From JADJLQ01 sp031417835 (GTDB lineage Bacteria > Bacteroidota > Bacteroidia > Chitinophagales > Saprospiraceae), in assembly GCA_031417835.1 (NCBI GenBank), contig JANOWJ010000188.1, positions 5,408 to 69,407 of the forward strand: a stretch of DNA of 64,000 nt, given 5' to 3'. The position numbers were made by a program, and so were the translations under genes. The notes beneath the pieces were generated by a model that saw only the letters and a list, made by a program, of their open reading frames with translations, was not told the DNA's origin and searched no databases. Every line of letters starts with the position of its first letter. The stretch's first letter is position 1. Shown here one piece after another: positions 55,159 through 63,896 of this stretch.

Positions 55159-56331
55159 ATGGCAGAACGAATTCAAATCTTCGATACTACACTTAGAGAT
55201 GGCGAACAGGTGCCTGGATGTAAACTAAATACCTCTCAGAAATTAGAATTGGCTGAAGCACTTGAAGAATTGGGCGTGGATGTCATTGAAGCGGGATTTC
55301 CCATATCCAGTCCCGGCGATTTTCAAAGCGTATATCAAATATCGGAGCTTATAAAAAATGCCATCGTGTGCGGATTATCTCGAAGTGTGGAAAAGGATAT
55401 CATCACAGCTGCTGAATCTTTGAAACCCGCAAAATACCCTCGCATTCATACGGGTATAGGCACATCGGATATGCATATTCAATTCAAATTTAATAGCACG
55501 CGCGAACTCATCATCGAGAGAGCAGTCGCCGCTGTCAAGTTGGCAAAGTCTTTTGTAGAAGATGTGGAGTTTTATGCCGAAGATGCAGGCCGTACGGACA
55601 ATGAATATCTTGCAAAGGTATGTACCGCTGTCATAAAAGCAGGTGCTACGGTGTTGAATATTCCAGATACCACAGGCTATTGTCTGCCCGAAGAATACGG
55701 CCAAAAGATAAAATACCTCAAGGAGAATGTAATAGGCATCGAGAAAGCGATACTGTCATCGCACTGTCATGATGATCTCGGTCTGGCCACGGCCAATTCT
55801 ATCGCCGCCATACAACATGGGGCTCGTCAAATCGAATGCACCATCAATGGAGTCGGAGAACGAGCAGGTAATACCTCACTGGAAGAGGTAGTAATGATCA
55901 TACAACAACGAAAAAATCTTAATTTCGAAACCAGGATAAAAAGCACCATGTTGGCCAACATCAGTCAATTAGTCGTCGATAGGATGGGTATCATGGTACA
56001 ACCCAATAAAGCAATCGTAGGAGCAAATGCTTTCGCACATTCATCGGGTATTCATCAGGACGGAGTAATCAAGCATCGTGAAAATTACGAGATCATGGAT
56101 CCACATGATGTTGGAGTAAATGTCTCGTCCATAGTCTTGACTGCTCGGAGTGGTCGCGCAGCACTGGCCTATCGATATCGCCACTTGGATATCGAACTTG
56201 GTCGTGAGCAACTGGATACGTTATACCATTTTTTCCTGATGATAGCAGATCAGAAAAAAGAAGTAAATTCTGATGACTTGCTTAAATTATACGAAGATCA
56301 TATCATCAGCAAATCGAAAGTAATGATTTAG
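55159..56331 (+). CDS. leuA: 2-isopropylmalate synthase
   Basis: This 390-residue protein has the LeuA barrel motifs: IFDTTLRDGEQVPGCKLNTSQKLELAEALEELGVDVIEAGFPISSPGDF, ILSSHCHDDLGLATANSIAAIQHGARQIECTINGVGERAGNTSLEEV and ANAFAHSSGIHQDGV. It lacks the long C-terminal allosteric domain of E. coli LeuA, as is common in Bacteroidota. Enzymes of this size can also be citramalate or homocitrate synthases, but leuB follows 69 bases downstream. Confidence 0.9.
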   Translation: MAERIQIFDTTLRDGEQVPGCKLNTSQKLELAEALEELGVDVIEAGFPISSPGDFQSVYQISELIKNAIVCGLSRSVEKDIITAAESLKPAKYPRIHTGIGTSDMHIQFKFNSTRELIIERAVAAVKLAKSFVEDVEFYAEDAGRTDNEYLAKVCTAVIKAGATVLNIPDTTGYCLPEEYGQKIKYLKENVIGIEKAILSSHCHDDLGLATANSIAAIQHGARQIECTINGVGERAGNTSLEEVVMIIQQRKNLNFETRIKSTMLANISQLVVDRMGIMVQPNKAIVGANAFAHSSGIHQDGVIKHRENYEIMDPHDVGVNVSSIVLTARSGRAALAYRYRHLDIELGREQLDTLYHFFLMIADQKKEVNSDDLLKLYEDHIISKSKVMI

Positions 56332-56400
56332 TCGATTCCGATGATGCTCGACCACTATTTTAATCTGCCATTTTTCTTTACTACAATCTAAATTTAACCT

Positions 56401-57507
56401 ATGAATAAAAGGATAGCCGTTCTCCCGGGTGATGGTATTGGTCCTGAAGTGATTGTAGAGACGCTCAAAGTGCTGCGAGCCATCGAAAAAAAATTTGACC
56501 ACCAGTTTACCTATATCATGTGTGAGATCGGTGGCGCAGCCATGGATTTAGGACTCGATCCTCTTCCACCGGAGACCCTGATTGCTTGTCAAAATGCGGA
56601 TGCCGTACTTTTTGGAGCTATTGGCGACCCTAAGTATGATGATGTTACCACGACGAGTCTGAGGCCGGAGCACGGCTTATTACGGTTGAGAAAAGAACTG
56701 GGCTTATATGCCAATGTGCGACCCATACGCTCGCATCGCAAATTGTACGCTCTCTCTCCACTCAAAGAAGAGCTCGTGCAGCATGTCAATCTACTCATCT
56801 ACCGAGAACTCACTGGAGGTTTATATTTCGGAAAAAAACAAAAAGATGAGGCAGGACTATGGGCGAGCGATGAATGTTATTATCATAAAGACGACATACT
56901 CCGGGTAGCCCGATTGGCATTTGATGAGGCGAGACTGCGTAAGAAAAAAATCACGTTGGTAGATAAAGCCAATGTCTTGGAGACCGGTCGATTGTGGCGG
57001 ACGGTAGTCCAAGAATTACAACAACATACCTATCCCGATGTGGAGCTTGAGCTCATGTATATCGATACAGCCGCCATGCAATTGATCTTGCACCCAAGAC
57101 AATTTGATGTCATCCTGACTGAAAATATGTTTGGCGATATATTATCAGACGAAGCGAGTGTGATCGTTGGCAGTATTGGCTTACTCCCATCTGGGTCATT
57201 TGGTGTAGGCCGAGCTTTATTCGAGCCCATTCATGGGTCATATCCTCAGGCAGCAGGTCGCAATGTAGCCAACCCATTAGCGAGTATACAGGCAGCCGGC
57301 ATGATGTTAGACTATTTTCAGCTTATGGAAGAAGGCGACCTGATAACTGCCGCTGTAGAACAGGCCATCCAGGAAGGACTAGGCACTATGGATATGGCCC
57401 CTAAACAAAATATAAGCTGCTCCGTCATGGGTGATTACATAGAAGATTTAATCGCAGAACCACGTGGAAATTGGGGGGCTGTGAAAAAGCGGATGAACGA
57501 GAACTGA
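56401..57507 (+). CDS. leuB: 3-isopropylmalate dehydrogenase
   Basis: This 368-residue enzyme has the family motifs: IAVLPGDGIGPEVIVETLKVL, LLRLRKELGLYANVRPIR, DKANVLETGRLWRTVV, ENMFGDILSDEASVIVGSIGLLPSG and PIHGSYPQAAGRNVANPLASI. It oxidises and decarboxylates 3-isopropylmalate in leucine synthesis. The length is normal. leuC and leuD are not in the window. Confidence 0.95.
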   Translation: MNKRIAVLPGDGIGPEVIVETLKVLRAIEKKFDHQFTYIMCEIGGAAMDLGLDPLPPETLIACQNADAVLFGAIGDPKYDDVTTTSLRPEHGLLRLRKELGLYANVRPIRSHRKLYALSPLKEELVQHVNLLIYRELTGGLYFGKKQKDEAGLWASDECYYHKDDILRVARLAFDEARLRKKKITLVDKANVLETGRLWRTVVQELQQHTYPDVELELMYIDTAAMQLILHPRQFDVILTENMFGDILSDEASVIVGSIGLLPSGSFGVGRALFEPIHGSYPQAAGRNVANPLASIQAAGMMLDYFQLMEEGDLITAAVEQAIQEGLGTMDMAPKQNISCSVMGDYIEDLIAEPRGNWGAVKKRMNEN

Positions 57508-57855
57508 GGGTATTTCGGAGGTGAGATTTCGGATTTCGGAGAAAACGGATCTCGAAATCCCAAATCCCAAATCTTACACCAAAATCTTCACTCCCTCATT
57601 CCAAAATCAGAAACTTCCGAAATCCGAAATCGAAAATCCGAAATAGATTCATCTCCTGAGACTCTGACCTATTTTCAAAACTCCCTTGATCAAGGATGCG
57701 AAATCTTTTCTTTTATTTCAATGAGCTAAAGCTATTTCGGATGTCGGATTTCGGAAATACACGTTCTCCGAAATCCGAAATCGCAGATCCGAAATCAGAA
57801 ATCCCAAATCCGAAATAGTAAATTCCGAAATCCGAAATCGCAGATCCGAAATCGT
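57508..57855. repeat. Intergenic array of short ccgaaatc-type repeats
   Basis: The 348-base gap between leuB and the decarboxylase gene is built largely of the motif CCGAAATC and its complement GATTTCGG, with variants cccaaatc and ccagatc-like. Clusters lie at 57510-57560, 57615-57645 and 57735-57855. The spacing is irregular, so it is not a CRISPR array. Between the clusters lies a gene relic at 57649-57732. The orientation switches, which allows long hairpins. Confidence 0.75.
57649..57732 (-). pseudogene. Relic of the 3' end of a second PLP decarboxylase gene
   Basis: Reading 57649-57714 on the minus strand gives RKDFASLIKGVLKIGQSLRR and a stop. The live decarboxylase downstream end (57856 onward) gives KKDFDALIAGVLDIGRRLRR and a stop. 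About two thirds of residues agree, and the DNA aligns over roughly 75 bases, including the part just before it (AH...N..K). The relic breaks up at about 57725-57732 with a stop codon and then merges into ccgaaatc repeats. I infer a former tandem copy of which only the last 25 codons or so remain. Confidence 0.72.
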
Positions 57856-59352
57856 CTACCTCCTGAGCCTCCGACCAATATCCAAAACTCCTGCAATCAA
57901 TGCATCAAAATCTTTCTTTTTACTTCTATGATTGACATGGGCTACACGGATCACATAAGATCCATTCAATAAAGTATAAGATGGGGTTGCGATGGCTTGT
58001 TCGTGCAATTGCATCAGGATTTTTTTGTTTAATATATTCAGTTGATTTTGATCCATATCCGCGGCACGATATCTAAAACAAACGATATTCATCGGTACGG
58101 GTGCCATCAATTCTAATTCATTTTCATGAGTAATCCGATCAGCCAGGTAGAGACATTGTGCTATATTTTGCCGGATCATATCTTCATACTTTTTACGACC
58201 ATGTTCCTGAAGGCAAAACCAGACCTTGAGCGCTTTAAATCCTCGTGAAAGTTCCATGCCATAGTTACCTATAGGATCTGGACCTGCAGAAAGACCTCGC
58301 TCATGCATAGCCAGGTAACTGGGTTGAGAGGCAAACGCATCGCGATGGTACTTCTTGCTTTTCACCAAAAGGCATCCCACTTCGTATGGCAAATACATCC
58401 ATTTGTGTAAATCAAAAGCCAAGCTATCTGCTTTAGAAAGCACTTCGAGCTTTTCATTGTATTCCGGTAGTAATTTGGTCAATGCTCCAAATGCACCGTC
58501 GATATGCAGCCAAAGGTTAAATTCCTTACAGATCTGCTCTATTTCAGCCAATGGATCAATAGCTCCGGTGTTGACAGTACCTACATTAGCTACTACACAA
58601 AATGGCTGAGATCCTGCTGAAAGATCTTGCTCGATCATCTGACGCAAAGCATGGATATCCATTTCATACCGATCATTTACGGCCACTTTTCTCATGCCCT
58701 GCGACCCAATACCGATGATTTCAGCAGCTTTCTCTTGACAAGAATGGGTTTCCGAGGAAGCATAAAATAGTAATTTTTTGGGCCAGGACTGGACCCCAGA
58801 TTTACGTATGCTCGGATCTATCGCGTTGCGGGCTATGGTGAGAGCAGTTATATTGGCCATTGAACCACCACTCAATAGAATACCACTACTAGATTCATCC
58901 TGAAAACCCATTAACTCTTTACACCATTCGATCACCTGTTGCTCGACATACATGGCCGCATGATCTCCGATCGCCATGTTAGAGTTAAGTGTGGATGCTA
59001 GCATGTCGGCTAGCGCTCCGGTGAATGTACCGGTGCCTTGCACCCACGACCAAAATCTTGGATTGATATTCCCGGCCGGGTATGGTAAAATGTATTGCTT
59101 AAAATCTGCATAAATTTTTTCAAGATCCCCACCCTCTTCTGACAATTTGCCTTTCAAATAAAGCTTAAGATCATCCGTCGGCTTGCGCCATACCGGCTCC
59201 TGATCGATATATTGCAGATAGTCAACCATTTCTGTCACCATCTTTTGGCCTAAGACCTCGATCTCAGTCCAATCTCCGGGATCTAGAGTGGTTTCGTTTT
59301 CTAGTACTTTTTTCCAGTCCATTAAAGGTGATTCCATGAAGATAAGTTTCAT
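57856..59352 (-). CDS. Group II PLP-dependent amino-acid decarboxylase
   Basis: This 498-residue protein belongs to the aromatic-L-amino-acid/glutamate decarboxylase family. Motifs are NINPRFWSWVQGTGTFTGALADMLASTLNSNMA, GILLSGGSMANITALTIAR, LWLHIDGAFGA, the PLP lysine in FDLHKWMYLPYEVG, and YLAMHERGLSAG. The substrate cannot be decided from sequence. The ATG at 59352 adds ten residues before a second ATG (MDWKKVLENE); either could be the true start. A remnant of a second copy lies downstream. Confidence 0.88.
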   Translation of the reverse strand: MKLIFMESPLMDWKKVLENETTLDPGDWTEIEVLGQKMVTEMVDYLQYIDQEPVWRKPTDDLKLYLKGKLSEEGGDLEKIYADFKQYILPYPAGNINPRFWSWVQGTGTFTGALADMLASTLNSNMAIGDHAAMYVEQQVIEWCKELMGFQDESSSGILLSGGSMANITALTIARNAIDPSIRKSGVQSWPKKLLFYASSETHSCQEKAAEIIGIGSQGMRKVAVNDRYEMDIHALRQMIEQDLSAGSQPFCVVANVGTVNTGAIDPLAEIEQICKEFNLWLHIDGAFGALTKLLPEYNEKLEVLSKADSLAFDLHKWMYLPYEVGCLLVKSKKYHRDAFASQPSYLAMHERGLSAGPDPIGNYGMELSRGFKALKVWFCLQEHGRKKYEDMIRQNIAQCLYLADRITHENELELMAPVPMNIVCFRYRAADMDQNQLNILNKKILMQLHEQAIATPSYTLLNGSYVIRVAHVNHRSKKKDFDALIAGVLDIGRRLRR

Positions 59353-59436
59353 GCAAAGGTCAAGACTACCTTTATATATCTACAGATACAATTTAAGGCT
59401 TTGATACCAATACAGTTTCTCTAAAGCTTTAAAATC

Positions 59437-59757
59437 TTAGGCTTTCGCAGTTGGCGTATTAAAATTCATGGGTGGCAAAGTCTGAAAGTCGTTTTCATCT
59501 TGTACTTCACCAAATTGGTTTTCATACTTTTTAATATTATCTCCCAATGCAAACATCAGCCTCTTAGCATGTTGAGGCGTCAATACGATCCTGGATTTTA
59601 CTTTAGCTTTAGGCAGATTAGGCATAAGCCGGATAAAATCAATCACAAATTCACTATTGGAATGTGAGATTATAGCCAAATTGGAATAGATGCCTTCCGC
59701 GATCTCCTCGCTCAGCTCTATATTTATTTCTTGTTTGTTCTCTTGTTCTTTACTCAT
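59437..59757 (-). CDS. DUF3467 domain protein
   Basis: This protein of about 106 residues starts MSKEQENKQEINIELSEEIAEGIYSNLAIISHSNSEFVIDFIRLMPNLPKAKVKSRIVLTPQHAKRLMFALGDNIKKYE, the DUF3467 pattern. The family is cytoplasmic and of unknown function, and some members lie near RNA polymerase genes. An in-frame ATG at 59781 would add eight residues; I prefer 59757 because the conserved part begins there. Confidence 0.82.
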   Translation of the reverse strand: MSKEQENKQEINIELSEEIAEGIYSNLAIISHSNSEFVIDFIRLMPNLPKAKVKSRIVLTPQHAKRLMFALGDNIKKYENQFGEVQDENDFQTLPPMNFNTPTAKA

Positions 59758-59804
59758 TTTTGAAGTATCTTGATCTCGCAAATTTAAAGTTTCTAGTAAG
59801 ATCT

Positions 59805-60017
59805 ATGTTTAAATCTTTTATCGAACGTTCTATTTTTGGAGTCTGTACCTATCTGGGCGATCAGTTGGGCGTGGCTCGTTCCAAAATTAGACTTTACTTT
59901 ATTTATTTATCGTTTTTTACCTTAGGCTCCCCTATCATCGTCTATTTTTTTATAGCCTTTTGGCTCAATATTCAGAAATATATTCGAAACAATAACAACA
60001 TATTTCATTGGGAATAA
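59805..60017 (+). CDS. Small PspC-domain membrane protein
   Basis: This 70-residue protein has one PspC domain: SIFGVCTYLGDQLGVARSKIRLYFIYLSFFTLGSPIIVYFFIAFWLNI. A single membrane segment covers about residues 30-55. PspC proteins take part in envelope stress response. It starts at the ATG at 59805 and is divergent from the DUF3467 gene with 47 bases between. Confidence 0.82.
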   Translation: MFKSFIERSIFGVCTYLGDQLGVARSKIRLYFIYLSFFTLGSPIIVYFFIAFWLNIQKYIRNNNNIFHWE

Positions 60018-60031
60018 GCCTTCTCATTATT

Positions 60032-60085
60032 TATTCGTCACTCGTCATTCGTCATTTGTAAAATTGTCAATCGTCAAATTGTAAA
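60032..60085. repeat. Short direct repeats (cgtcatt / ttgtcaa type)
   Basis: The gap between the PspC gene and the DUF4159 gene has three near-tandem copies of tcgtcatt and then attgtcaatcgtcaaattgtaaattttt. It is low complexity and not coding. Confidence 0.6.
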
Positions 60086-60090
60086 TTTTT

Positions 60091-60789
60091 TTATTTCGTT
60101 TCATTAAATACATACTGGATTAAATTAGCCCCCATCTGAAATGCTTTGGTCCGGGCCTCCTCAGTATCTTTATGGACATCCTGATCTTCCCAGCCATCGC
60201 CAAGATCACATTCGAAGGAATAAAAACAAACCAAGCGGCCCTCCCAGATCAAGCCAAATCCCTGTGAAGGATTTTTATCGTGTTCATGGATTTTAGGCAA
60301 TCCTGCTTTGAAGTCATATTTTTGATGATAGATTTCATGCTCGAAAGGCAATTCAATGAAAGTCAATTCAGGGAATACTTTTTTCATGGCAGGCCGTATA
60401 TAAGGATCCATACCATAATTGTCATCGATATGCAAAAACCCTCCTGCTAACAGGTAATTTCTCAGGTTTTCAGCTTCAGCCTCATTAAATACCACATTGC
60501 CATGCCCAGTCAAATGAACGAACGGATAATTAAAGATCTCAGCACTGCCAGCCTCTATCGTAGCGTAATCAAGATCAATATTGGTACCTAACTGTTTATT
60601 ACAAAAATTAGCTAGATTGGGCAGCGAGGTAGGATTGGCATACCAGTCGCCCCCACCATTATACTTTAGTAGGCCTAGTTTAATGGTAGGTGGAGAATCA
60701 ATATAAACGGATGAAATAAGTAGCGGAACGATAAAAAATAAGGTCATAAAAATGGTGCTGGCCTGGTATCGGTTGTTCGATGGAATCAT
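60091..60789 (-). CDS. DUF4159 domain protein
   Basis: This 232-residue protein has an N-terminal hydrophobic signal segment (about residues 12-30) and the DUF4159 domain: KYNGGGDWYANPTSLPNLANFCNKQLG, FVHLTGHGNVVFNEAEAENLRNYLLAGGFLHIDDNYGMDPYIR and QGFGLIWEGRLVCFYSFECDLGDGWED. The fold is related to glutamine-amidotransferase-like domains and is of unknown function. It starts 26 bases after rsmE, in the same operon. Confidence 0.87.
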   Translation of the reverse strand: MIPSNNRYQASTIFMTLFFIVPLLISSVYIDSPPTIKLGLLKYNGGGDWYANPTSLPNLANFCNKQLGTNIDLDYATIEAGSAEIFNYPFVHLTGHGNVVFNEAEAENLRNYLLAGGFLHIDDNYGMDPYIRPAMKKVFPELTFIELPFEHEIYHQKYDFKAGLPKIHEHDKNPSQGFGLIWEGRLVCFYSFECDLGDGWEDQDVHKDTEEARTKAFQMGANLIQYVFNETK

Positions 60790-60815
60790 AAATACAAAGA
60801 TATCGTATTTGTCGA

Positions 60816-61496
60816 TTAGTGTGAGAAATACGCAGCTAGCATTACTCCCGCAGTCTCCGTCCTTAATCGATAGTTGCCCAAAGAAATTAGCGGGATACTT
60901 AACTGCTCAGCTTGCTCAATCTCTGGAGCAGAAAAATCGCCTTCCGGTCCTATGCAGATGATGAGGTCCCTTTTATTAGCTACATCAATTTGGCGTAGAT
61001 CGTGGCCGGAGCTGTGAGCCAAATGAGGCTGAATAGCATGTGGAAGCTGCAGAAAGGCAGACCAGTCTGTCGCCTGATTTAATACAGGAAGATAAGGTCG
61101 GCCACTTTGTTTAAGCGCAGATACCAATATTTTCTGCCAGCGCTCGTACTTGTATGTGATTCGGTCAGTATGGTCGCAAACCAATGGAGTGACCGCACTA
61201 ACTCCAAATTCAGCAGCTTTTTCCAAAAACCATTCAAATCGATCAAGCTGTTTGGTGGGAGAAATAGCCAGATGCAATAATGGCTCAGGGGCCAAAATCG
61301 TTTTGCATTCTTTGATCCGGATCGACAGATTGTGTTTGGTCACCTCTTTTACTAACCCAAACATTACTTGCCCTTTGCCATTTAGGATACCCACGGATTC
61401 ACCAGATCGTATCCGTAATACAAATGCATGACGACCTTCTTCTCCTTCGATCAGTAGCTCCTCTGACATTGGCAGTTGACTGTAGAAATAATGCAC
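60816..61496 (-). CDS. rsmE: 16S rRNA (uracil-1498-N3)-methyltransferase RsmE
   Basis: This 226-residue SPOUT methyltransferase has the RsmE parts: an N-terminal PUA-like domain (HAFVLRIRSGESVGILNGKGQVMFGLVKEV), then DRFEWFLEKAAEFGVSAVTPLVCDHTD and the knotted SAM-binding C-terminus IICIGPEGDFSAPEIEQAEQL-like LIICIGPEGDFS, and ISLGNYRLRTETAGVMLAAY. It methylates U1498 of 16S rRNA. It is the upstream gene of rsmE-DUF4159. Confidence 0.93.
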   Translation of the reverse strand: MHYFYSQLPMSEELLIEGEEGRHAFVLRIRSGESVGILNGKGQVMFGLVKEVTKHNLSIRIKECKTILAPEPLLHLAISPTKQLDRFEWFLEKAAEFGVSAVTPLVCDHTDRITYKYERWQKILVSALKQSGRPYLPVLNQATDWSAFLQLPHAIQPHLAHSSGHDLRQIDVANKRDLIICIGPEGDFSAPEIEQAEQLSIPLISLGNYRLRTETAGVMLAAYFSH

Positions 61497-61529
61497 GGCT
61501 TAAAAATACTAAATAGTACTGGGCCCTTT

Positions 61530-61960
61530 GTGCGGCTTTCCCAATAGTGACCAGGATTATTTAGGCGAATTTGCCGTGAACGCTGTGAAAACCTGTCTTC
61601 TTTCGCATCGCTGCGTCTTTGCGCTGCTTGCCGCACAGGCGAGTCTTCGTTTCGTTTCACTCCACTGCGCGAAAATGCTGTATTTCTTTGCGTCGCTGCA
61701 TCTTTGCGCGAAAATTCTTTCATTGCTTATGCGACTTTGCTGCACACTTTATCCCGATAATACTGTATTCCTCTGCTTCGTTGCGCATGCCTATCGAACA
61801 AGCAAGTCTCACTTCGCTGCGTCTTCGTTTCGTTCCTATGCGATAATTCTGTATTCCTTCGCTGCGTCTTTTCGTCTTCGCTTCGTTTCACTCCGCCGCG
61901 CGAAAATTCTGTATTCCTTTGCGTCTTTGCGTCTTTGCGCGAAAATTCTTTCACATGCCT
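61530..61960. repeat. Degenerate repeat region (gcgcgaaaattct / tttgcgtctttgcg units)
   Basis: The region between rsmE and rseP is made of decayed copies of units such as TTTGCGTCTTTGCGCGAAAATTCT. Two longer copies align at 61648-61722 and 61879-61953, starting at TTCGTTTCACTCC and ending GCGAAAATTCTTTCA. The open frames here arise from the repeats and show no protein family. The units resemble, in reverse, those at 6594-6768. Confidence 0.7.
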
Positions 61961-61983
61961 ATAAAACGTAGTTAAAATCAAGT

Positions 61984-62015
61984 TTGTTAACTACCCCAAT
62001 TGATCGTACTTTTGC
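61984..62015 (+). promoter_or_regulatory. Promoter of rseP-hscB
   Basis: TTTG at 61984-61987 and TACTTTTG at 62008-62015 are 20 bases apart, a full match to the Bacteroidota consensus TTTG-N20-TAnnTTTG. It leaves about 20 bases of leader before the rseP ATG at 62042. Confidence 0.68.
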
Positions 62016-62041
62016 CTTTTTTTAAACCCTAATCCAATAGA

Positions 62042-63373
62042 ATGACAGGAATCCCAATGATGATCCTTCAGTTATTGCTGAGTCTCTCTTTTTTAGTAAT
62101 TATACATGAATGCGGACATTTTTTCCCTGCCAAGTGGTTCAAAACCCGCGTAGAAAAATTCTATCTTTTTTTTGATCCCTGGTTTTCACTCTTTAAGTTC
62201 AAAAAAGGTGAAACAGAATATGGTATAGGTTGGCTCCCGCTAGGAGGTTATGTCAAAATATCTGGAATGGTGGACGAAAGCTTTGATACAGAAAAACTGA
62301 AGGAAGAGCCCAAACCTTACGAATTCAGGTCCAAACCCGCCTGGCAACGCCTGATCATCATGTTGGGAGGTGTGACCGTAAATTTTATTGCCGGTTTTTT
62401 ATTATTTGCATTTGTACTTTTTAAATGGGGTGACGAATTTATCCCTAATGCCGCTTTAAAAAACGGGATCTATACCGACTCACTCGCCCGGGCGATCGGC
62501 TTAAAAGATGGGGACCACATCCTCAAAGTAGGCGATAAAAACTTCATCAATTTTGATAGCAGAGTCATCCGACGCGAAATCGTCATCAATGGTGTCACCA
62601 CTATGACTGTCCAGCGCGATGGTCAGCCAATAACCATTCCGATCCAAGATCGATTTACCCAGGAGTTGTCAAGCCATAAGTATAAAAATGCTTCATTGAT
62701 AGGCCCACGGGTAAGCTACATAGTAGCTAAGTTTCCTGAAGCTTCACCTGCTCAAAATGCAGGTATGATGGTAGGTGATGTGATTATTGGTATCAATGAT
62801 CAGCCCACACTATATGCTCATGAAGTCACCAAAGCTCTAAACGATAAAAAAGGAGATTCGATACGAGTCAAAGTCACTCGAAATCTTGAAGAAAAGGATT
62901 TTGTTTTTGCATTGACCAAAGACAAAAACATGGGCGCTTTTTTAGAAACAGATCTCAAAATAGAACGCAAAAAATACGGCTTTGTTGAATCTTTTCCTGC
63001 CGGTATCAAAAAAGGGGTGGGCTTCCTCAGTGATCAAATCAAGGCTTTTGGAAGAATGTTTAAAAATGAAATTAAAGCCAAAGACAGCCTTGGAGGATTC
63101 GCCAGTATTACCAGCCTATTTCCAGAGACTTGGGATTGGGAAGACTTTATCCGCATCACGGCAGTACTTTCTCTGGTCTTAGGATTTATGAATTTGTTGC
63201 CTATACCCGGTCTGGATGGTGGTCATGTCATCTTTTTATTATTTGAAATGATCTCCGGCAGAAAACTGAGTGATAAGTTCATCGAAAAAGCTACCATGGT
63301 CGGTTTTGTTTTATTGATCGCCTTGATGATCTATGCCAATGGTCTAGATGTGTTTAGATTTTTAAAGAAATGA
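62042..63373 (+). CDS. rseP: RseP-type site-2 intramembrane zinc protease
   Basis: This 443-residue membrane protein has the zinc-binding HECGH at residues 22-26 in the first helix, the following FKTRVEKFYLFFDPWFSLFKFKKGETEYGIGWLPLGGYVKI, two PDZ-like regions (about residues 130-300) and the third zinc ligand in NLLPIPGLDGGHVIF near the C-terminus. The family cleaves membrane-bound anti-sigma factors or signal-peptide remnants. hscB overlaps its last four bases. Confidence 0.94.
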   Translation: MTGIPMMILQLLLSLSFLVIIHECGHFFPAKWFKTRVEKFYLFFDPWFSLFKFKKGETEYGIGWLPLGGYVKISGMVDESFDTEKLKEEPKPYEFRSKPAWQRLIIMLGGVTVNFIAGFLLFAFVLFKWGDEFIPNAALKNGIYTDSLARAIGLKDGDHILKVGDKNFINFDSRVIRREIVINGVTTMTVQRDGQPITIPIQDRFTQELSSHKYKNASLIGPRVSYIVAKFPEASPAQNAGMMVGDVIIGINDQPTLYAHEVTKALNDKKGDSIRVKVTRNLEEKDFVFALTKDKNMGAFLETDLKIERKKYGFVESFPAGIKKGVGFLSDQIKAFGRMFKNEIKAKDSLGGFASITSLFPETWDWEDFIRITAVLSLVLGFMNLLPIPGLDGGHVIFLLFEMISGRKLSDKFIEKATMVGFVLLIALMIYANGLDVFRFLKK

Positions 63374-63873
63374 CCCATTTTGAGTTTTACGGCCTCCGAC
63401 CTACTTATGTCCTAGATGAATTACTACTGAAAAAAAAATTCCTTGAGTACAGTCGATTGTATCATCCGGATCACTTTGTATTAGCCGATAACGAAGCTCA
63501 GGCTGAGGCTGATGATATCAGTGCACTTAATAATAGGGCATTCAAAACATTATCCGATACAGACAGTCGGCTCAAATACCTATTAGAATTAAAAGGTGTG
63601 ATCCAAGACGAAGAGGTCTACACCCTGAGCCAGGACTTTTTGATGGACATGTTAGATTTGAATGATCTGGTAGAGACAGACCCACAAGCGGCACAGATCG
63701 AGCTCGATCGAATAGAGCAAAGTCTGGCCCAAGAGATACGACCATTGCTTTTATCATTAGACATGGAGCACTCCGATCTTGCCCTCTTCACAGAGCTCAA
63801 AGATTATCATTATAAGAAACGGTATGTCTTGCGTATCCGCGAGAATTTAGATAAGTTTGCATCCGCTTCTTGA
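63370..63873 (+). CDS. hscB: Fe-S cluster co-chaperone HscB (J-protein)
   Basis: This 167-residue protein has an N-terminal J domain with the HPD motif in YSRLYHPDHFVLADNEAQAEADDISALNNRAFKTLSDTDSRLKYLLELKG. An alpha-helical C-terminal domain (DFLMDMLDLNDLVETDPQAAQIELDRIEQSL) follows, as in HscB, which delivers IscU to HscA. It overlaps rseP by four bases. Length and domain order match HscB; other isc genes are not visible. Confidence 0.87.
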   Translation: MTHFEFYGLRPTYVLDELLLKKKFLEYSRLYHPDHFVLADNEAQAEADDISALNNRAFKTLSDTDSRLKYLLELKGVIQDEEVYTLSQDFLMDMLDLNDLVETDPQAAQIELDRIEQSLAQEIRPLLLSLDMEHSDLALFTELKDYHYKKRYVLRIRENLDKFASAS

Positions 63874-63896
63874 AGAAGATTGCGGTATGTATATTA

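Noticed and set aside
57508..57855. Possible CRISPR array in the ccgaaatc repeats
   Set aside because: Repeat units are about 8 bases, irregularly spaced, in both orientations, and there are no unique spacers or cas genes.
61528..61971. Open frames of 84-147 codons on both strands between rsmE and rseP
   Set aside because: They are created by the degenerate repeats, have repetitive composition on both strands and match no protein family.
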